Notes: generated by a model from the letters alone, not told the origin. A DNA stretch of 64,000 nucleotides from Monomorium pharaonis (GCF_013373865.1 NC_050471.1:9444050-9508049); one strand, 5' to 3'. Positions 1-14,207 are shown, counted from the first letter of the stretch. Translations and numbers: made by a program.

Positions 1-1919
1 TGCGTTAACTCGAAATCTACTCCGGACACGAGCGGTCGTTCTCAAACGCTAAAGAGAAAACTGCGAAATGTGTTTTCGACACACTTCCGCTGAGAACGGG
101 ATCGAAAATTATGTTGTGGAAGTAACGCGCCGGGTGACGCGAGATCCCTTACTGTGTACATCATCTTGGCAACGTGCAGCAGGAATTCCGAGCTCGGCGA
201 GACAAGATGCGTTCAGTCGGCAAAACGCCAATCGACAGCTAGTCCTCTGTGACGAGAAATGAACAGGTTAAATCACATGTATACTGAGCGCCGACAAACG
301 ACGGCGTTTGAACGCGAAAAGCGTAACTCTCCGCGAAAATTACCTCACTAAAAATCATACGCGAACGCGAACTCGGCTCGACTTATTAATATGGCGGTCG
401 TGCCGTTGTATGTAGTGCGTACATAGCACGCAACAGGAGCGGCGTGCGCAGCGACCATTAATATACGATTATCTAGATACGATCCAAAAATGCAGAAATG
501 AACCTATTTAAACCGGAAACGGTAGGCCCGTTCGCGCGCCTTCTCCATTCCAAAATTTAAAAAACTGAAAATCACACGGGATACTTTCCAAGTAAAATAT
601 CTCACACGAAAAAAATATCGTTATTTTAAAAAGTATCTTTATCAAATATTCGATCATAGAATCATATACAGAAATAAATTATCTTTCAAGTTTTTATTTT
701 ACTATCGTCATAATTCAATAAAGAAATATGAAGAAGAATAACTTATTTACCCAATTATAGATATTATCAACTTACGTCAGACCATCTTTCATGTATTTAA
801 TTAACTATTTTTATAATTTTTAGAAATTTTTATGGATGGAAATCGATCGGATACAGATCGAATAACAACGCCTGGACATTAAGGATTAAATGTGATATAT
901 CGGGGCGCGGTCAGGATGGCAGAGGCTACACACGAGGCACAACTTGGACACCGACAGAGGAAGAGTCATCGACGACGTGCGACAAGGTTCTTGAACAATC
1001 ATTTATTTTGTTGTAATTAATATATTTGTATATACATGTATATATAATTACATATTTTTTATACATTCGTCTTGTGCTAATGCAAACAATATTTTGTAGT
1101 AATTTTATTTACATTTAAATTATATTAACACATTAAAAAATATATATTTGTGATATGGTTTGCAATAATTTAGCAAACAACAATTTTATGGTAAAATGGA
1201 GAATATGGTAAAACTTTCGTTAATAAATCTCTGATAAGAAGCAAGTAGTCGTCCTAGACTACCCTAAATTAAGTTTGCTCGGTCATCCTCGTGCAAGAAA
1301 CATAGCTTCACGCTACAATAAGGTTCCTGAGTAAATAAAGTTTGAGTAAACACGAAATAAATGCAAGTAATAAACGCTATCAATATGCTTTCAGTATTTC
1401 GAGTTCCCACGGGTGCAATCAGGAATGCCAGTCATAGAAGCATCCTAAACACCAAAGTTTGCATGCAAATATGATTCTAAGGCTTATAAACTATACTTTA
1501 TACTATGATTACTTTATATCATATAAAATATCAAAGTGAGAAATGAGCGTGTGAATCTTTCCTTTTTTATAACAAAAATATGATAATAAGCGAGAGACCA
1601 TACAGGAGATCGAAGTTTTTTTATGAAAAGAAAAATAAATATCGATCTCGAGAAACAGAAGCGAATTAAATTGCGCGAAGACTTGCAGAGATTATCCATC
1701 ATCGATTTACTGTACAAATCTTATTAATTGTATCATACATTGTGTTGTCATGTCTTTGTACAGCGATGATTGAGAGCGCTCGGACTCATTTGCGACTTAT
1801 ACGTATTATGACAATAAAGTTTTAATAAAAAAAAAACAAAAGAAAGAATCCTTTCATATATTAATAGAATAGAAAGCAACTGATAATCATGCCTTTTCCC
1901 GAATAAAGATGATTGACAA
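1..1919. other. Flanking non-coding DNA, 3' side of the GPCR gene
   Basis: No gene is supported here. The stretch downstream of the GPCR stop on the minus strand is AT-rich and probably holds its 3' UTR. A GC-richer patch near 895-1000 contains a 34-codon plus-strand ORF beginning at 914. It has no recognisable motif and no clear splice partner, so I do not call it a gene. Confidence 0.5.
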
Positions 1920-4900
1920 TTAACATTGAGACAATGAGGGATAATTAACGGAAGTATATAAGGTACTCGATTCTAATTGATTAGTCTCTAATTTATTCTT
2001 GCCTCTATTCTGCTGCTGATTCTTCTTATTGTCTTTCGACGGATCAATTTGTATATTCAAAAGGTTACAGGTGTTTCTCAGTTCGATATCTGTATCACTA
2101 TTATTTAAATATCCAATCTGTTTGTGCATTATCTCTTTAGCATATCTGCGCATGCTTAACCTTTGTTGATATATCGGGATGTGTTGCATATTTTTGTCAG
2201 CGATCATTGTTACGTTCTGCAACAATATTTAAAAAAAGAAAACAAAAGATTTTTATACATGTCGCGAGACGAGCAAGTGAAATTCATGCAATTTGTCTCT
2301 TTTAAGAAATTGGTACAATATGTTGCATGATTTCCTTTTACTTTTCAAATTTGAAACGTAAACTTTTACGCGCATCAAACTAATTATTTATTAAATATTT
2401 ATTTTAAAAAATAAATAAAAATAAAAAGGCTTTTATAAAAATGTTTCTAAAAGTACAGTGTTGAGAGATGCACGTATCTCTTAATGTTTCGATAATATTC
2501 AAGAAGATTAAAGATTTAACTTCAAAGAATTATTTCAATCTCTTGTAAGTAAAGTTACGATAAAAAAACATGTATGTAATTGACTTACTCTTTGGGAGGA
2601 ATTATGATGTGATTCATTCGAGACGCGACTAGAAGTGCGATTGTAAATGCAATGTAGAATTCGTGCGAGATTTTGACGAAAGCCACGCATCATCCAACAG
2701 TAAATCACGGGGTTCAAAGCGCTGTTTGCATGTCCCAGAAACAGGAAGTACTTTAATGTGTTCTCTAATAATGTGTTATTTATCGTTTCTACAAAAACAA
2801 AGCGCGTATAAAAAATTAAATAAATATATAAATTAATTTCTGTATCTATAAAATATGATAAATATAGATTAATTAATTAATGAATCCATATTTATCGCAT
2901 TTTATTGATATAGAAAAAGGTTGCATATTCCTTTCAAAAGACTTACAAAATTTATTTGAGTACCGTAATTAAAACAATCCAAAATGGAAAATATATCAAA
3001 TATTATATTTTCGTGGTTGATAATATTTATTTAATAAAATATTTAAAAAAATATATATATATATCTCAGCTAAAAATATTATTTTTACAAGGTCGAGATT
3101 CTTTTAGAAGACCGCACTTACCGAACACGCCGAGATCGATCAAACATTTGACAGTATTATAAGGCAACCAGCACACAGCAAAAAGTATAGCAAGAAATAA
3201 TAACATCAATGCAACGCGTTTTCTGTCTTGTCGTAATCTGCAGCCCTGTAAATATAAGATGTTAGAGCGTCTATTGAATTCACTGCCTAAATAAATTTAA
3301 TTCTTCGAACTTTTTGAAATTTGATTGTCTTTAGAGAAAACTCTTTAAAAAATTGTTTAGTTATAAAATTTTAGAAGCTTATTTATTGATCTAACTTGTC
3401 GCGAGCTGGCGCTTTCCTTATTAGTATAATCGAAAGGTGGCTTCTTAGACCAAAGAGTAAAACCAATAATTGAGTATGCCAGTAATACAACGAGACCTAA
3501 ACATACAATAAGAAAATATGTATAGAAAAGAAAACGTAAAGAAAAATAGAGTAAATAAGAATTTTTCAAAAAATAACGCTTTTATTTAGTAGAAGTAACA
3601 AGTTAATATTATAATTTATTCCCAGATAGCACAGAGATTCAAAAAGAATTCAATTTTATGTTACCAATTATAAATTCTTTTTGAGATGCAAAAAGAATTA
3701 TTTTTATAAAAAAATATTCAAAAAGAATTCATAATTGGTGACATAATTGGTGACATACAATTGAGTTCTTTTTGAATTCTCTGTGTTATTAGGGATCATC
3801 TTTACCGAAAAGCATTGTGCATAGAAACAGATCAAGTGGAAGATAAGCAAAGGTGCATGCGTGTTTATGGAGTTAAATTTAAATTTATTTAGACAATACA
3901 AAGTCCAAAATTGGATCATAGGACGTCTTTAAAACTATTTCTGCGAAGTGTCTTTAAGATGTTTTTAAGACTAATTATGCGGCGTTTTTCAAAACGGCTC
4001 TTAGACTTTTTATGATTTTAAATTTTGTCTGAGTATACGTTATAGCTTAGATTAAGGTATGTGTTATATTAAGATTTTTTTTCGTAAGAATCTGATATGT
4101 ATATAGTTATTATATAAAAAAGTATGTAACTTAAGTAGATAAGAGAACAATAAAAAATATATATCATATATCCATTTACATCTATTGATAACTTACACGG
4201 AATAACGATAGAGAACAGGAAGTATACGCCGCCAAAGATATCTTGTCTAATTCCTAATGACATAAAATCTTCTATGCACATATTGAAATCTGGTGGTATC
4301 GCCGAGATGATATTGCGCGAGAAATTCATTCTTGCCATAGTCTCATTCCAGAATGCAATAACATCCATCATTGGATTTTGAAATCTCATCTGTGGGAAAA
4401 ATAAAACTCGTAATAGCACATATAGTATATTTAAAATAAACATAATTATCTTCAATTTAATTTCATTAATCAAGACTCAGTATCAAAATTTGGATTTACC
4501 GCTTCATAAATTGTAATAAGAAAGGTAAGGGATGCTAGCCAGATAGTTGTAATAACGAGAATGATGTTTCTGTGACTACATATGCAGCGGAGAGTCATGG
4601 GATTCCTTATGGCTAAGTATCTGTCGATGCTCATAGCCATAATAGTGTATATCGACGCGGTGACACTTACACCTGTCGCAAACACGAGTAATTAGGCAAT
4701 TAAGAAATGTATATATGTAATATAAAGCAAATATATAATTTTTAGTGTTTTTCGACTAAAAATATTTACTTTGCAGATAAGAAGTCAGTTTGCACAAGAA
4801 TTCACTTTGATTCCATGACATCGAGATTTCCTGACTCATTGTCATTGGCATGCATATTGTAGCAACTAGTAAATCAGCCACGGACAGATTAATCACAAAA

Positions 4901-6016
4901 TAGTAAGTAACGCTACAAAAAAATTGTACTTTTATTTTTATATATAAATGAAACTATCTCTTTCTTTATTTTACGATTTATATTTATACTTATATTATAA
5001 TGTATTATAATCAAATATATTAATTTATTATTTATATATATATATATTAGTACACAGAAACAAATTTTGCTAAAGTATTTAAAAATTTAAAAAATTTATT
5101 AAAAGCCTGTTTTTATTTAAAAAAGGTTTAGTAAATCGTGTTTGAATATTTTTTAATCGGAAGAAGGAATAATCTTCAAAGAAGAAAACTTGTCTGATCC
5201 CCACTGCGGAAAAGATACCGATTATTGCTCTAATGAAAAAACATATTCTGGTGCAGTGCTCGTAACTGTTCAGGTATTTCACGAAGTTGCATATATATGT
5301 GGTCGCTTATTTCCGGCTTATATACGCAGCATAACATATCGTATCATGCAAATAAACCGTCCGCGATGCATTCATAATGGATGAATGTATACAGCAGCCG
5401 GTAGTAGCTCTCCGATTATTTTTCAACCAGAAATTCACACTCCTACACGAAGCACCACGGAAATTGCGTACACAGTAAAATCGCGATAAGCCATCGGGGA
5501 AGCCACCTCTATAATTTTATTACCTAATAGATTCGACTGTTGATGTTACACTTATTTCATCTCGAATATTGAAATGCAAACTTGACTCTCCATTTGATAA
5601 AGAATGAAAACAGTTTGTTGATACCTGTTTGTACGATTCCTTCTTTTGGAGAATTTAAAACTATAGAATCCATCAGACATTCAACGTAGCAAGTTAACAA
5701 CTCAATTGATTAAAATATGAAACTTGAAAGACACAGGTTAAACTCGCATATTGCTTTGCTGTTTCATTACTAACATCAGATATTAGATGAGTACATTCAA
5801 GACTTACTTAATTAAGAATATAATTACATACCTCTTTAAATGATATTTGCAGACCATTATAATCACAAGAATATTAGCTATCACACCGATCAGTATAGTT
5901 GGTGCATAAAGAGCAATCAACAGATAGTCCGTATAGCTTCCGTGAAAGTAGTCGTAAAAATCCCACAGTGTCTTGATCATATTATCGATTTCCGACGACA
6001 TAGTTTCGTTCGCCAT
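1920..6016 (-). CDS. Class A (rhodopsin-family) neuropeptide-type G-protein-coupled receptor, 8 exons
   Basis: Seven-transmembrane receptor of the plasma membrane, expected to couple peptide binding to G proteins. Exons on the minus strand are 5832-6016, 4770-4912, 4500-4672, 4197-4389, 3396-3496, 3122-3245, 2589-2788 and 1920-2216. All joins keep phase and give 471 aa plus stop. TM1 lies at about residues 31-55 and TM2 carries NLSVADLL. The TM3 cysteine (EFLCKL) pairs with a cysteine in extracellular loop 2 (DFNMC). DRY is at 126-128, CWLPYN in TM6 at about 290-295 and NPVIY in TM7 at 332-336. The N-terminus and loops have several N-glycosylation sequons. The short third intracellular loop contains SKKPPFD, and the cytoplasmic tail is about 130 residues. 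Methionine 1 is the only in-frame start before TM1. The family is certain. The ligand is not: a neuropeptide such as orexin/allatotropin-like or an orphan receptor ligand is possible. Confidence 0.9.
3624..3792. mobile_element. Foldback/MITE element inside a GPCR intron
   Basis: About 170 bp with inverted ends. The left arm reads CACAGAGATTCAAAAAGAAT and the right arm is its near reverse complement (ATTCTTTTTGAATCTCTGTG-like, ending near 3790). A partly palindromic centre has two copies of the motif AATTGGTGACATA. It sits between the exons at 3396-3496 and 4197-4389. No coding capacity. Probably a non-autonomous DNA transposon. Confidence 0.7.
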
Positions 6017-7789
6017 CTTCGTGCAATCACGATACTATCATAAGTCTCTAATCCCGAATCAACCAAGATCAGGGGTCTCGCATAAAAAGATTAAAATAGA
6101 AAATAACGGCGGCAGCGTTGAATAATTGGCAACGTTACGAAAGAAAAGCGAGAAGACGAGATTTTTGTGACGCGAGTCTTAATTCGGATAACAGAAATTC
6201 AACGACTTTCTTTCGAAGTCGAAACAAGTTTTCGCGGTTTGTCGCAACGGCACTCGATATATGCACCGAGATTCTTGGCAGTTGCGCGCACAATGTGATT
6301 CGACCTCTCGCACTTTCGACCACTTCACGTTCGCGGAATATCTTTTATTGGCGCCGAGCTTGATACGAGGAAAATATTCGCGGTGGTGGCTGCTTGGTGG
6401 AGTAGTAGCCGCTAGGATCGCGGCATTAGTTTGAATCGCGGCGGAGCAGACGCGCGCATGAGACTGTTAAGCAGCAGCTTTATTTCCCTTAGGCGTTTGT
6501 GTAGAAATTACGACTACAGCGAATAGTGTTCGTTTACAATTACGCAAGCTTGAGATATCCTCTTGATGTACAATGTTTTATCAGGGCCTTCCGTTATCGA
6601 TCTGTGATCTTCGTTTTTTGCACACATTTTTATAAAAGTAATAATAATAGAATATTGTAAAGAAAACAATTTAAATAATAGCTTAACGCAGATATTTTGA
6701 AAGATATAAGTTATGATTTTATCATTACAAATAAATTGACAAATTCCAATTATTATTTTGAATATTTTAGAACTTTATAAACAACAAAATAATCATTGTT
6801 TAGAATTTTACTTGAATACTCTTCCTCCTAAATTATATTGGAAATTTTTTTAATCTACGAATTTTTAAAATTTAGAATAAACTTTAATTAATTAACGAAC
6901 CGGCACTACCGGCAGCGATTTATTCTAAATACTGTTTTTCTGTACAATACTTTAATTCTGGAAGAACATAGAGAAAACGTAAACCTCTCAAATTTTATTT
7001 AAAAAGTATTTGAGAAGGAAAAAGAGAGACAAATAAAACAACTCATCAAACTACAACACTTTATTTTACAATAATTTATTAATTTATTGGATATAAACGT
7101 ACACACATTAACATTAGACTTCAGTCTTCATCATCTATTGAGATAGAAGCACTATAAAAAAACTGAATTGGATATTATAGTATTGAAATAATAGTATTGA
7201 AATAAGAGACATTTTTGTAACAGTATAATTTGATTTTAAGAAATTGAAACAATCTGTAGAATTGAAATCGATACTTATTTCTTTAAATAAATCAAAACAG
7301 TAAAAGATTAAAAAATTTTAATCGGTATTTTTGTGGCTTTTAACATATTTTATAACAATTTTACACTGGCAGAAATAATACCGACCCTTTTACAACATCC
7401 ATCATCCTTCCTCGTATTTTGTTCTATAAAAAACCTGCTCTACCAACTATCATAGCACTCTCATGACTCTCTCAACGCAAAACAAGTTGAATTTCATAGA
7501 TATTCTGTTACAGACAAATATCTTGTTCCCCTCCATGTAATTGTCTGTCTGTATAGTGTGTGATGTCAAAAATTAATTAAAAGAAACATTATATCTCCTT
7601 ACTGTATTCATTTACCTTGTGTGAAGAGTAAAAAAGGGTCTTCGTGGCTTGCTTCTTTTAACTTTGATTTGTAAACAGCCGATCCGTAAAGCCGCGAAGA
7701 AAGATGAGGATAGAATTGGCGGGGCGATAAACCGATCGATCGGTCGCATAGATGTAGCAAATTGAGATCTTTCTTCTGAGAAATTACCG
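6017..7789. other. Intergenic region between two minus-strand receptor genes
   Basis: The part near 6017-6500 is GC-richer and should hold the promoter and 5' UTR of the GPCR. The rest is AT-rich, and 7050-7790 should include the 3' UTR of the gustatory receptor (minus-strand AATAAA signals lie near 7061-7085). No further gene is supported. Confidence 0.5.
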
Positions 7790-10622
7790 CTAGACATTAG
7801 CGGTATGAAGGATCACTAGATACGTAGTTATACCAGAAGCTATCTGCGAAAGTAATGAATAAAAAGTAATAAAAATATGAACAATCTTTGAAACGATTTT
7901 ATGCAACTATGAATTAAATAACGTTGCAAACATAAACTGTAATTTTTCTATATAGACATTACTATTTTTTATTTTTATTCTACTATGTAAAACGTTTCTT
8001 ATACAGATTTTCTTTTTTAATACTAAATTTGATTCACTTATATTATTTTCCCAAAACTTACTGAAAGAAGCAATGGAAGATCAATGCGTATAATTCCGTA
8101 AGAGGCAAAGAAATGCACTTGTCGTAATTGAAAATAAGTCACAGCCTCCACGCTGCAATCCTGCAGTTATTTAATAATAACTTATTTTAATTATTAATAG
8201 AAAAAGTTAGCTGTGTGTTTTGAGCAAAACTGATGAGGAGAAAATATCAATACAAATTTTATTAAATTTTTTGTATTTTAGTCACTGTTTTATATATAAA
8301 TTAAATTAAATTAGCAAAATTTTTGCTAACCTGCGTAAAATTTCTCTTGGCAAGAATGGCCGACGACGGTGTAAACGCGAGTTTGCCAACACGATTAGCC
8401 TTTGAAAAAAAGATCAAGATTAAACTTGTCAATCGTTGTGGCGAGAAATCCTTCTTGCTTGAAAATAGATCAACGTACTTGGTCTGCAGTCACATGACAG
8501 ATAAAGGTAATGATTAGCAGATTTGTCACGCAAGCAGACACCAGTAAAATCTCTCTCGCCATCAACAGTGGATGCGAGATTGAGCCATTATCGTTGATCG
8601 TATAGATGCGTGTAAGTGTATTGAAGGACATACTGGATATCCACAGCAGAAGTTGCATCCCATACACGGAGTTTATCATCTCGGTCGCATTGGTGAGGCA
8701 CGAGTGCAACCACCACACTTCTTGCAAACGAAACTGCTTGCCCGATCGGTTCACCACCATGATTTTACCATCTATTTAAACAATATCATTCGCGTGTGGT
8801 TATTCTTGAACATTGGAGATTGGACAATTTGACTACTACTTGCTCACTTAAAGAATTATCACTTATGTATGTACGTTTCACTTATATAAGAATTATAAAA
8901 AATTGCAATGTTGTATCATGGCTTCGTGTAAAAGATGAGTCTTATAAATATAGAGAGACTGTTTTTAATGTTTCGAATGTGTCTTGTAAAAATAATGTCT
9001 CTCCAATTTTATTGGACGTTAATCAAATTTACTTCCGTCACTTTATCGAAAGATCTGTTTATTCGCATTAAAAATGAGCGATTAGTCAACGTCGTTATTT
9101 ATTTTCTAGGACTTCGATCCTCAGGGTTATGTTATCTTCATCGGTCAAATCGCGTGGGAAAGCAGGCGTGTCGGCACTCGGACAGTAAACGCTAATGATA
9201 GACGGTGGTAGACGGCGAATATTTTCATAAAATGGAAAAATTAAAGGAAAATCAGCGAGAATAGAATAATTAGAGGGTTTAAAGCTAATGAAATATTAAT
9301 AACATAGAGTTATTAATATTTTTTGAAAAAAACACAATTAAGAGTTATAAAAATTTCTTTTCTTAACCAAGTTTTTTTCACTTATACAATTTTTATAAAT
9401 AAATGACGATCAATGGCTAAAAATTTCTATATAAAAAATTGTATAAAACTAAATTATCTGGACATAAATGAGATATGTAAATGAACTATAAATTTAGATG
9501 TAAATAAAATGTATTATCAGCAAATTGATGCATAAATAAACGCGAGAGACATACCATTCTTTACAATTAATCTACCTTCAGGCAGCAGCAGTAATTCACA
9601 AAGACGACGGAATCTGTCGTACAAGAGGGATGATAGACTGACAAATATCATCAGTTGCATCGACAAAGTTGCGTTAACGATTGCGTAAGTTACACCGTTG
9701 AATACAGAGTCTTTCGGCTCGACACTGCGAATACCGAAATTATGAATGAATACGATAGGAAGAATTACAAAGGTAATAAGATAGATGTCTATAAAATATA
9801 ATTTTGTCTGTCTGTTTCTTTTATTATCAATTTTATCTCTATCTTCCTGATATCTTAACTTCATTATTTTAATTTCAAATTTTATAAATTAATTATTTGT
9901 AAATTAATGTGATATAATTATATTTAACATTGCTATATACTGGAGCCATAACATAACAAAGTGTACACATATCAATATTATGTGTTTAAAATAAATTCGA
10001 AATTATATTACAAGGGAGCTATTTGTTTTTTATATTTTTATATCACTTGTCTCATGTCCATTCTTATTATTTTATATCTTACTGTAAAATTATATTATAA
10101 TCAAATGAATTTTTTTCTTATAATCGTAGTGAGTGTGCACTACTATAAATACGTTCTCTTTTTAAAATAAAAAATTATTAATACTCACCAGAACGTTATA
10201 TACCCGACAATTGACCAAAACGACAAAATAACGAAGGTCAATGCCCAATAGACGTAGCGTATCCTGTGGGGATGTTCTGGCTCGTTGTATTTCGTCGCTC
10301 GATCAAACATGCGTAAATTTGAAAGTGCAGCTCGTATCTTCCAATTATACCAGAACGTCATTGCGATGTCGCTGAACACGCAGGCATACGAAAGACCTGT
10401 CCTCACCACGGTGAGCGTCAGCAACCTCGGTCCAAGCACGTCATCCCAGCGGAGCATGTAAAAATTCGCGATGCAGAGACTGGCATACAAAAATGCAAAC
10501 AGAGCCGAGTAAACAGCACCGTATTTCATTATTACAATATCGTCCTCCTTAACGAGTAAAAGTCCACATCCAAACAGTCTTGCGGTATGCAAAAGAGGTC
10601 GTATGTCACTCAGAGACACCAT
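7790..10622 (-). CDS. Gustatory receptor (Gr family, 7tm_7), 6 exons
   Basis: Insect chemosensory receptor of the gustatory receptor family, a seven-transmembrane ligand-gated cation channel of sensory dendrites. Minus-strand exons are 10189-10622, 9555-9724, 8479-8771, 8331-8399, 8062-8160 and 7790-7843. Phases are consistent and give 372 aa plus stop. The second exon starts at the acceptor at 9724, not further upstream, because only that site restores the frame (codon TG|T, Cys). Family marks are several hydrophobic segments, an intracellular stretch LYDRFRRLCELL, a characteristic run of short phase-0 exons at the C-terminus, and the terminal signature TTYLVILHT at about residues 361-369. 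The usual Gr motif is TYxxxxxQF, and here the glutamine is histidine. The layout resembles Gr43a-type fructose receptors, but the subfamily is uncertain. No stop or frameshift, so it appears intact. Confidence 0.9.
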
Positions 10623-13325
10623 TTCCTATTATCGATCCTGAGACGCTTGAAAATAGAAAAAATAGAGAACGCTCTTCTTTGCGACAAGATATATTGCAAG
10701 ATCCACGTTGCGATTTCTACTTCTTAATTTAAATGTTTCCCTAGGATAATTATTTATGTTTCCTTTTCTTTTAACGAGACTCTTGACAGGCGGATAAAAG
10801 AAGCGCAAAACTGCGGTATCAAATCGCATAAAGAAGCGTAAGGATAAGCGAGGATCTTATGGATGTAGAGTACATCTATTATACTGTAGGAAGCGATAAT
10901 GAAGAGAAGACTTAATAAAGTATAGTAGAAATTATATGGATACACATATTTGACATTCTTTAAAAAAATATTAGAAATATTACAAATATTGTTCAGTGTT
11001 CAATGGTCCTCGTATAACTCACGTTTATCCAAATCACACACATGCGAAATTTGATAGATGAATATAACTTGCAGTAATCAACACATGAAAATTATATAAA
11101 TCAAATAAATTATAAAAAATATCTAAATTGAAAACATAACAGATCTCCCCTGTTTTCATATAAATATTTAAAAGCAACGTAGACAAGTAGAATGTCTCAC
11201 CGGGATCAGAAGCAGTTCTCATACTGATAATGTACGTGTCGCGTTGCGAGCAAAAAAACGACCGACCCTAAATTACAGCACTTCCAAGAACTAAGAGAGG
11301 TCGATTTGTCCCAGATGGGAAAGGGTTTAAATTGCCGGATAATTGCAACTTCGGCAAAAACTACTACTCGTAAAACTGTTCTTCTGCGGCTAGTTTGCCA
11401 TCGAAGCAAACGTACATACTATCGGTCTGTAAACGTAAGTTCTTCCACTTAACCGCTCCAATAGCAATGTCAGTAAGTTAAATGAAGAGCTACCCGAGCG
11501 CATGGCCCTTCCAGTGCTTCACGTCTTCCTTGCGATATTAATCTGCCACCAGGATAATGTAAATATTATCGCACAACGCGCGCGAACAATTAACACTCCT
11601 ATCTCATTCAAAAATTTCACTACGTGACAGTTCGATGTTCACTACTTGTCGTCTTGCCTTCTGTCCGTCACGATGACAATTCCCTGGGTTACTACTGTCC
11701 ACGAAGAAAAAAATCGACGCGATCGCGAAAGGTTTCATCGAGCACGCGCCGAACATCGCGCACATCTCGGCATTATAATAATCGCGATTAGATATTAAAT
11801 GCTTCGAGATTTACAAGTGGTGGAAAAATTGCACCTATTTACGTTGATTATAAGCAGTGGATACGCGCGAAGAGTGACGGTATCTCGAATTACTCATAAG
11901 TTACAATCAAATGCTGTCATCTCTTTCCCGTAGAGAGGTATAAAATTAAAGAAAGATTTGTTTTTTATTTTTACAACATCATAGGAACGAATCTCACCTT
12001 CAGCGTCGCGTGAGCATCGTGCATGAAAAATAAATTTGGTCATCGATAAGACTTAAAGATAATGGAGGCGAAGGAAAGTTTTACATGTAAAAGCTATGAC
12101 ACTGTAATTTAATATCGAGGCGTGTGAAACGGAAACTCCAATAGGCCACGGTGATGTCGCACAAACAGAAATACCAGTTATTTTCTCCATCTGTGATACG
12201 TGGCATGAATCAACATTTACACATGAAATGAAAAGTAAGGGCGTTAGCAACGTAGATCATTAGCGCTTAAAAGCCAATGGAAACGTTTGGTCTGCATGTA
12301 ATATATAGTCGCCGAAACATATAGAACTTATATATGAAGAGAGAGAAAAAAAGAAGATACTGTGTTGCTCTTTTTGTGAAGAAAATGCGATGTTATATTG
12401 CTTATTAATGACCGGGAAAGTAAGCTTTTCATAAACTTATAAACTTCTACGTTGTGGTGTACACGCATTGAGTGCAAAAGACATTTATACTTATTCACTT
12501 TGGACGACTTTGACTTTTGTCTTCTCGCATCTTATAATTGTATATAATGGTGATAGATAGTAGAAAAGTATACTCGTTAAATAAAATGCCAATATTATGG
12601 TGAGATAAGCTTTCTGCGTATTCGGTAAAAATTTCGAAATCGTTATATCATTCGCCAAAAGAAAAAAAGCTGATTAATGATATACTTTCGCTCATTATTA
12701 CAGACAAAAGACAACAGAACTATCTGATGGATTTTATCTCTTGAGTTGTTATTCTAACGTTTATATCCTTTGCCTATAAAAAATTCGGATCTTCGGTAAA
12801 TTTAAAACAAGACTCAAATGTAAAGAGAAATAAATTTAGTAATTGCAGTTTTCTGAATTACTTTCGACATTAGATTGATATTATTTTATTACAAAACAAA
12901 CTATCAATTTTTTTATTAGATTTTAACAAACACATAAAATTATTAATAGAATTCTCTGTTGAATTCTAACACAAATTGTTTATCATCGTATCATTTAAAG
13001 TGGATATTAAATCTATTTTTAGATAATCTATGATTCAGAATTAAGGAAATAGAATTCTATGTATACAATAAAATATTGTATACATATAATAGAATTATAA
13101 ATAAATTATAATTTAAAAATTTCGAATACGTATATGCATGATGTTTTTAATTAATTAAGATTAACATATACATAAAAATACAAGGTATATAAAATTATTA
13201 GTAAAAATCTGTTTTAAAATGAGATTTGACCATTTCATTTACTCCCGGTTTTTAATTGGTTAATTCAGTCAATTGTGACTCTTACTCCTTACTCCTGCTG
13301 ACATTGTAGACCTTGACGTAGATCA
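10623..13325. other. Intergenic region, no gene recognised
   Basis: Upstream of the gustatory receptor. Several 60-65 codon ORFs occur but none shows family motifs, plausible exon structure or protein-like composition. The DNA is AT-rich with a moderately GC-rich patch near 11200-11900. The gustatory receptor promoter is expected just above 10622. Confidence 0.5.
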
Positions 13326-13513
13326 GGGGCTCGATTCTTGAATTTATTCGCAAGAGAAACGTATGTGCAAATACCCACTCTAACAGAAAAGTTGCAAGTT
13401 TATTGGTTAATAGCCATACAATAGTCAATAAATTTCCAACTTTTCTGTTAAGAACAGAACTTGCGAATACGTTTCTCTTGCGATTTGCGAATAAATTCAA
13501 GAATCGAGCCTCA
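13326..13513. mobile_element. Palindromic MITE, family A, copy 1
   Basis: About 188 bp with terminal inverted repeats GGCTCGATTCTTGAATTTAT (left) and its reverse complement at 13490-13510. The inner arms (CAAGAGAAACGTAT, AACAGAAAAGTTG) are also inverted, so nearly the whole element can fold back. A second copy lies at 14409-14586. No coding capacity. Confidence 0.8.
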
Positions 13514-13800
13514 GGGTAATCAGAGTGGTGACATGTGGGTACCACTTTTGATTGGTCCGTCATATTTCATCGGGTCCCGCCGATTTTCAAATCTGAGGAC
13601 GGAATTCATAGACCGATCTTAAGTTCAAGAATTGTCTTAAGTCTAGCTTCGAGCCGACTTGAGACTTACTTAACCAATGAAATAACAGCATTGACGTCTC
13701 AAGATCGTGCTTAAGATGGGTCTTGAATAAGATTCGACTATGAATATCGGCCTGAATATCCTTACATATCTCATTACATTTTTTTTTTCAGAAACCATTG

Positions 13801-14207
13801 GCTTAGTTTACATCGTCAAAACCTTAGTACGCGTATTAAGTTTGGTGCGCACCAAAGCCTTAGTACGGGCGCGTTTACATCGAATGTACTAAGCATGTAC
13901 TGTGAAAAATATAATACAAATTTAATTCATGTTGATGTCTCCTACTAAGACATTTTCACACCGGTTTTTAGATTTTAGCACTGAGGTTATGCTCAATTGC
14001 TAAATTCTCTCTAAAATGCGTTTTATGCGTTTACATCGACATTTGTATCACTTGGTACGCGTATCAGTTTAGTACAATACTCCTACTTGATACGCTCGTA
14101 CCAAATTGATCCGGCAGCGTTTACATCGTGCGTACTAAATATTTAGTACGAATTTGATACGAATATGGTACCTGATACGCGTATCAAATGCACGATGTAA
14201 ACTAAGC
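13801..14207. mobile_element. MITE, family B, with CATTG target duplication
   Basis: A 407-bp element with terminal inverted repeat GCTTAGTTTACATCG, ending in CGATGTAAACTAAGC. It is flanked by the 5-bp direct repeat CATTG at 13796-13800 and 14208-14212. The interior holds repeated half-sites of the palindrome GATACGCGTATC. Non-autonomous, no ORF. Confidence 0.8.

Noticed and set aside
9517..9864. Longer version of gustatory receptor exon 2 (115 codons)
   Set aside because: Using the upstream part gives no acceptor that joins in frame to exon 1 (all give a stop); the acceptor at 9724 restores phase and matches family spacing.
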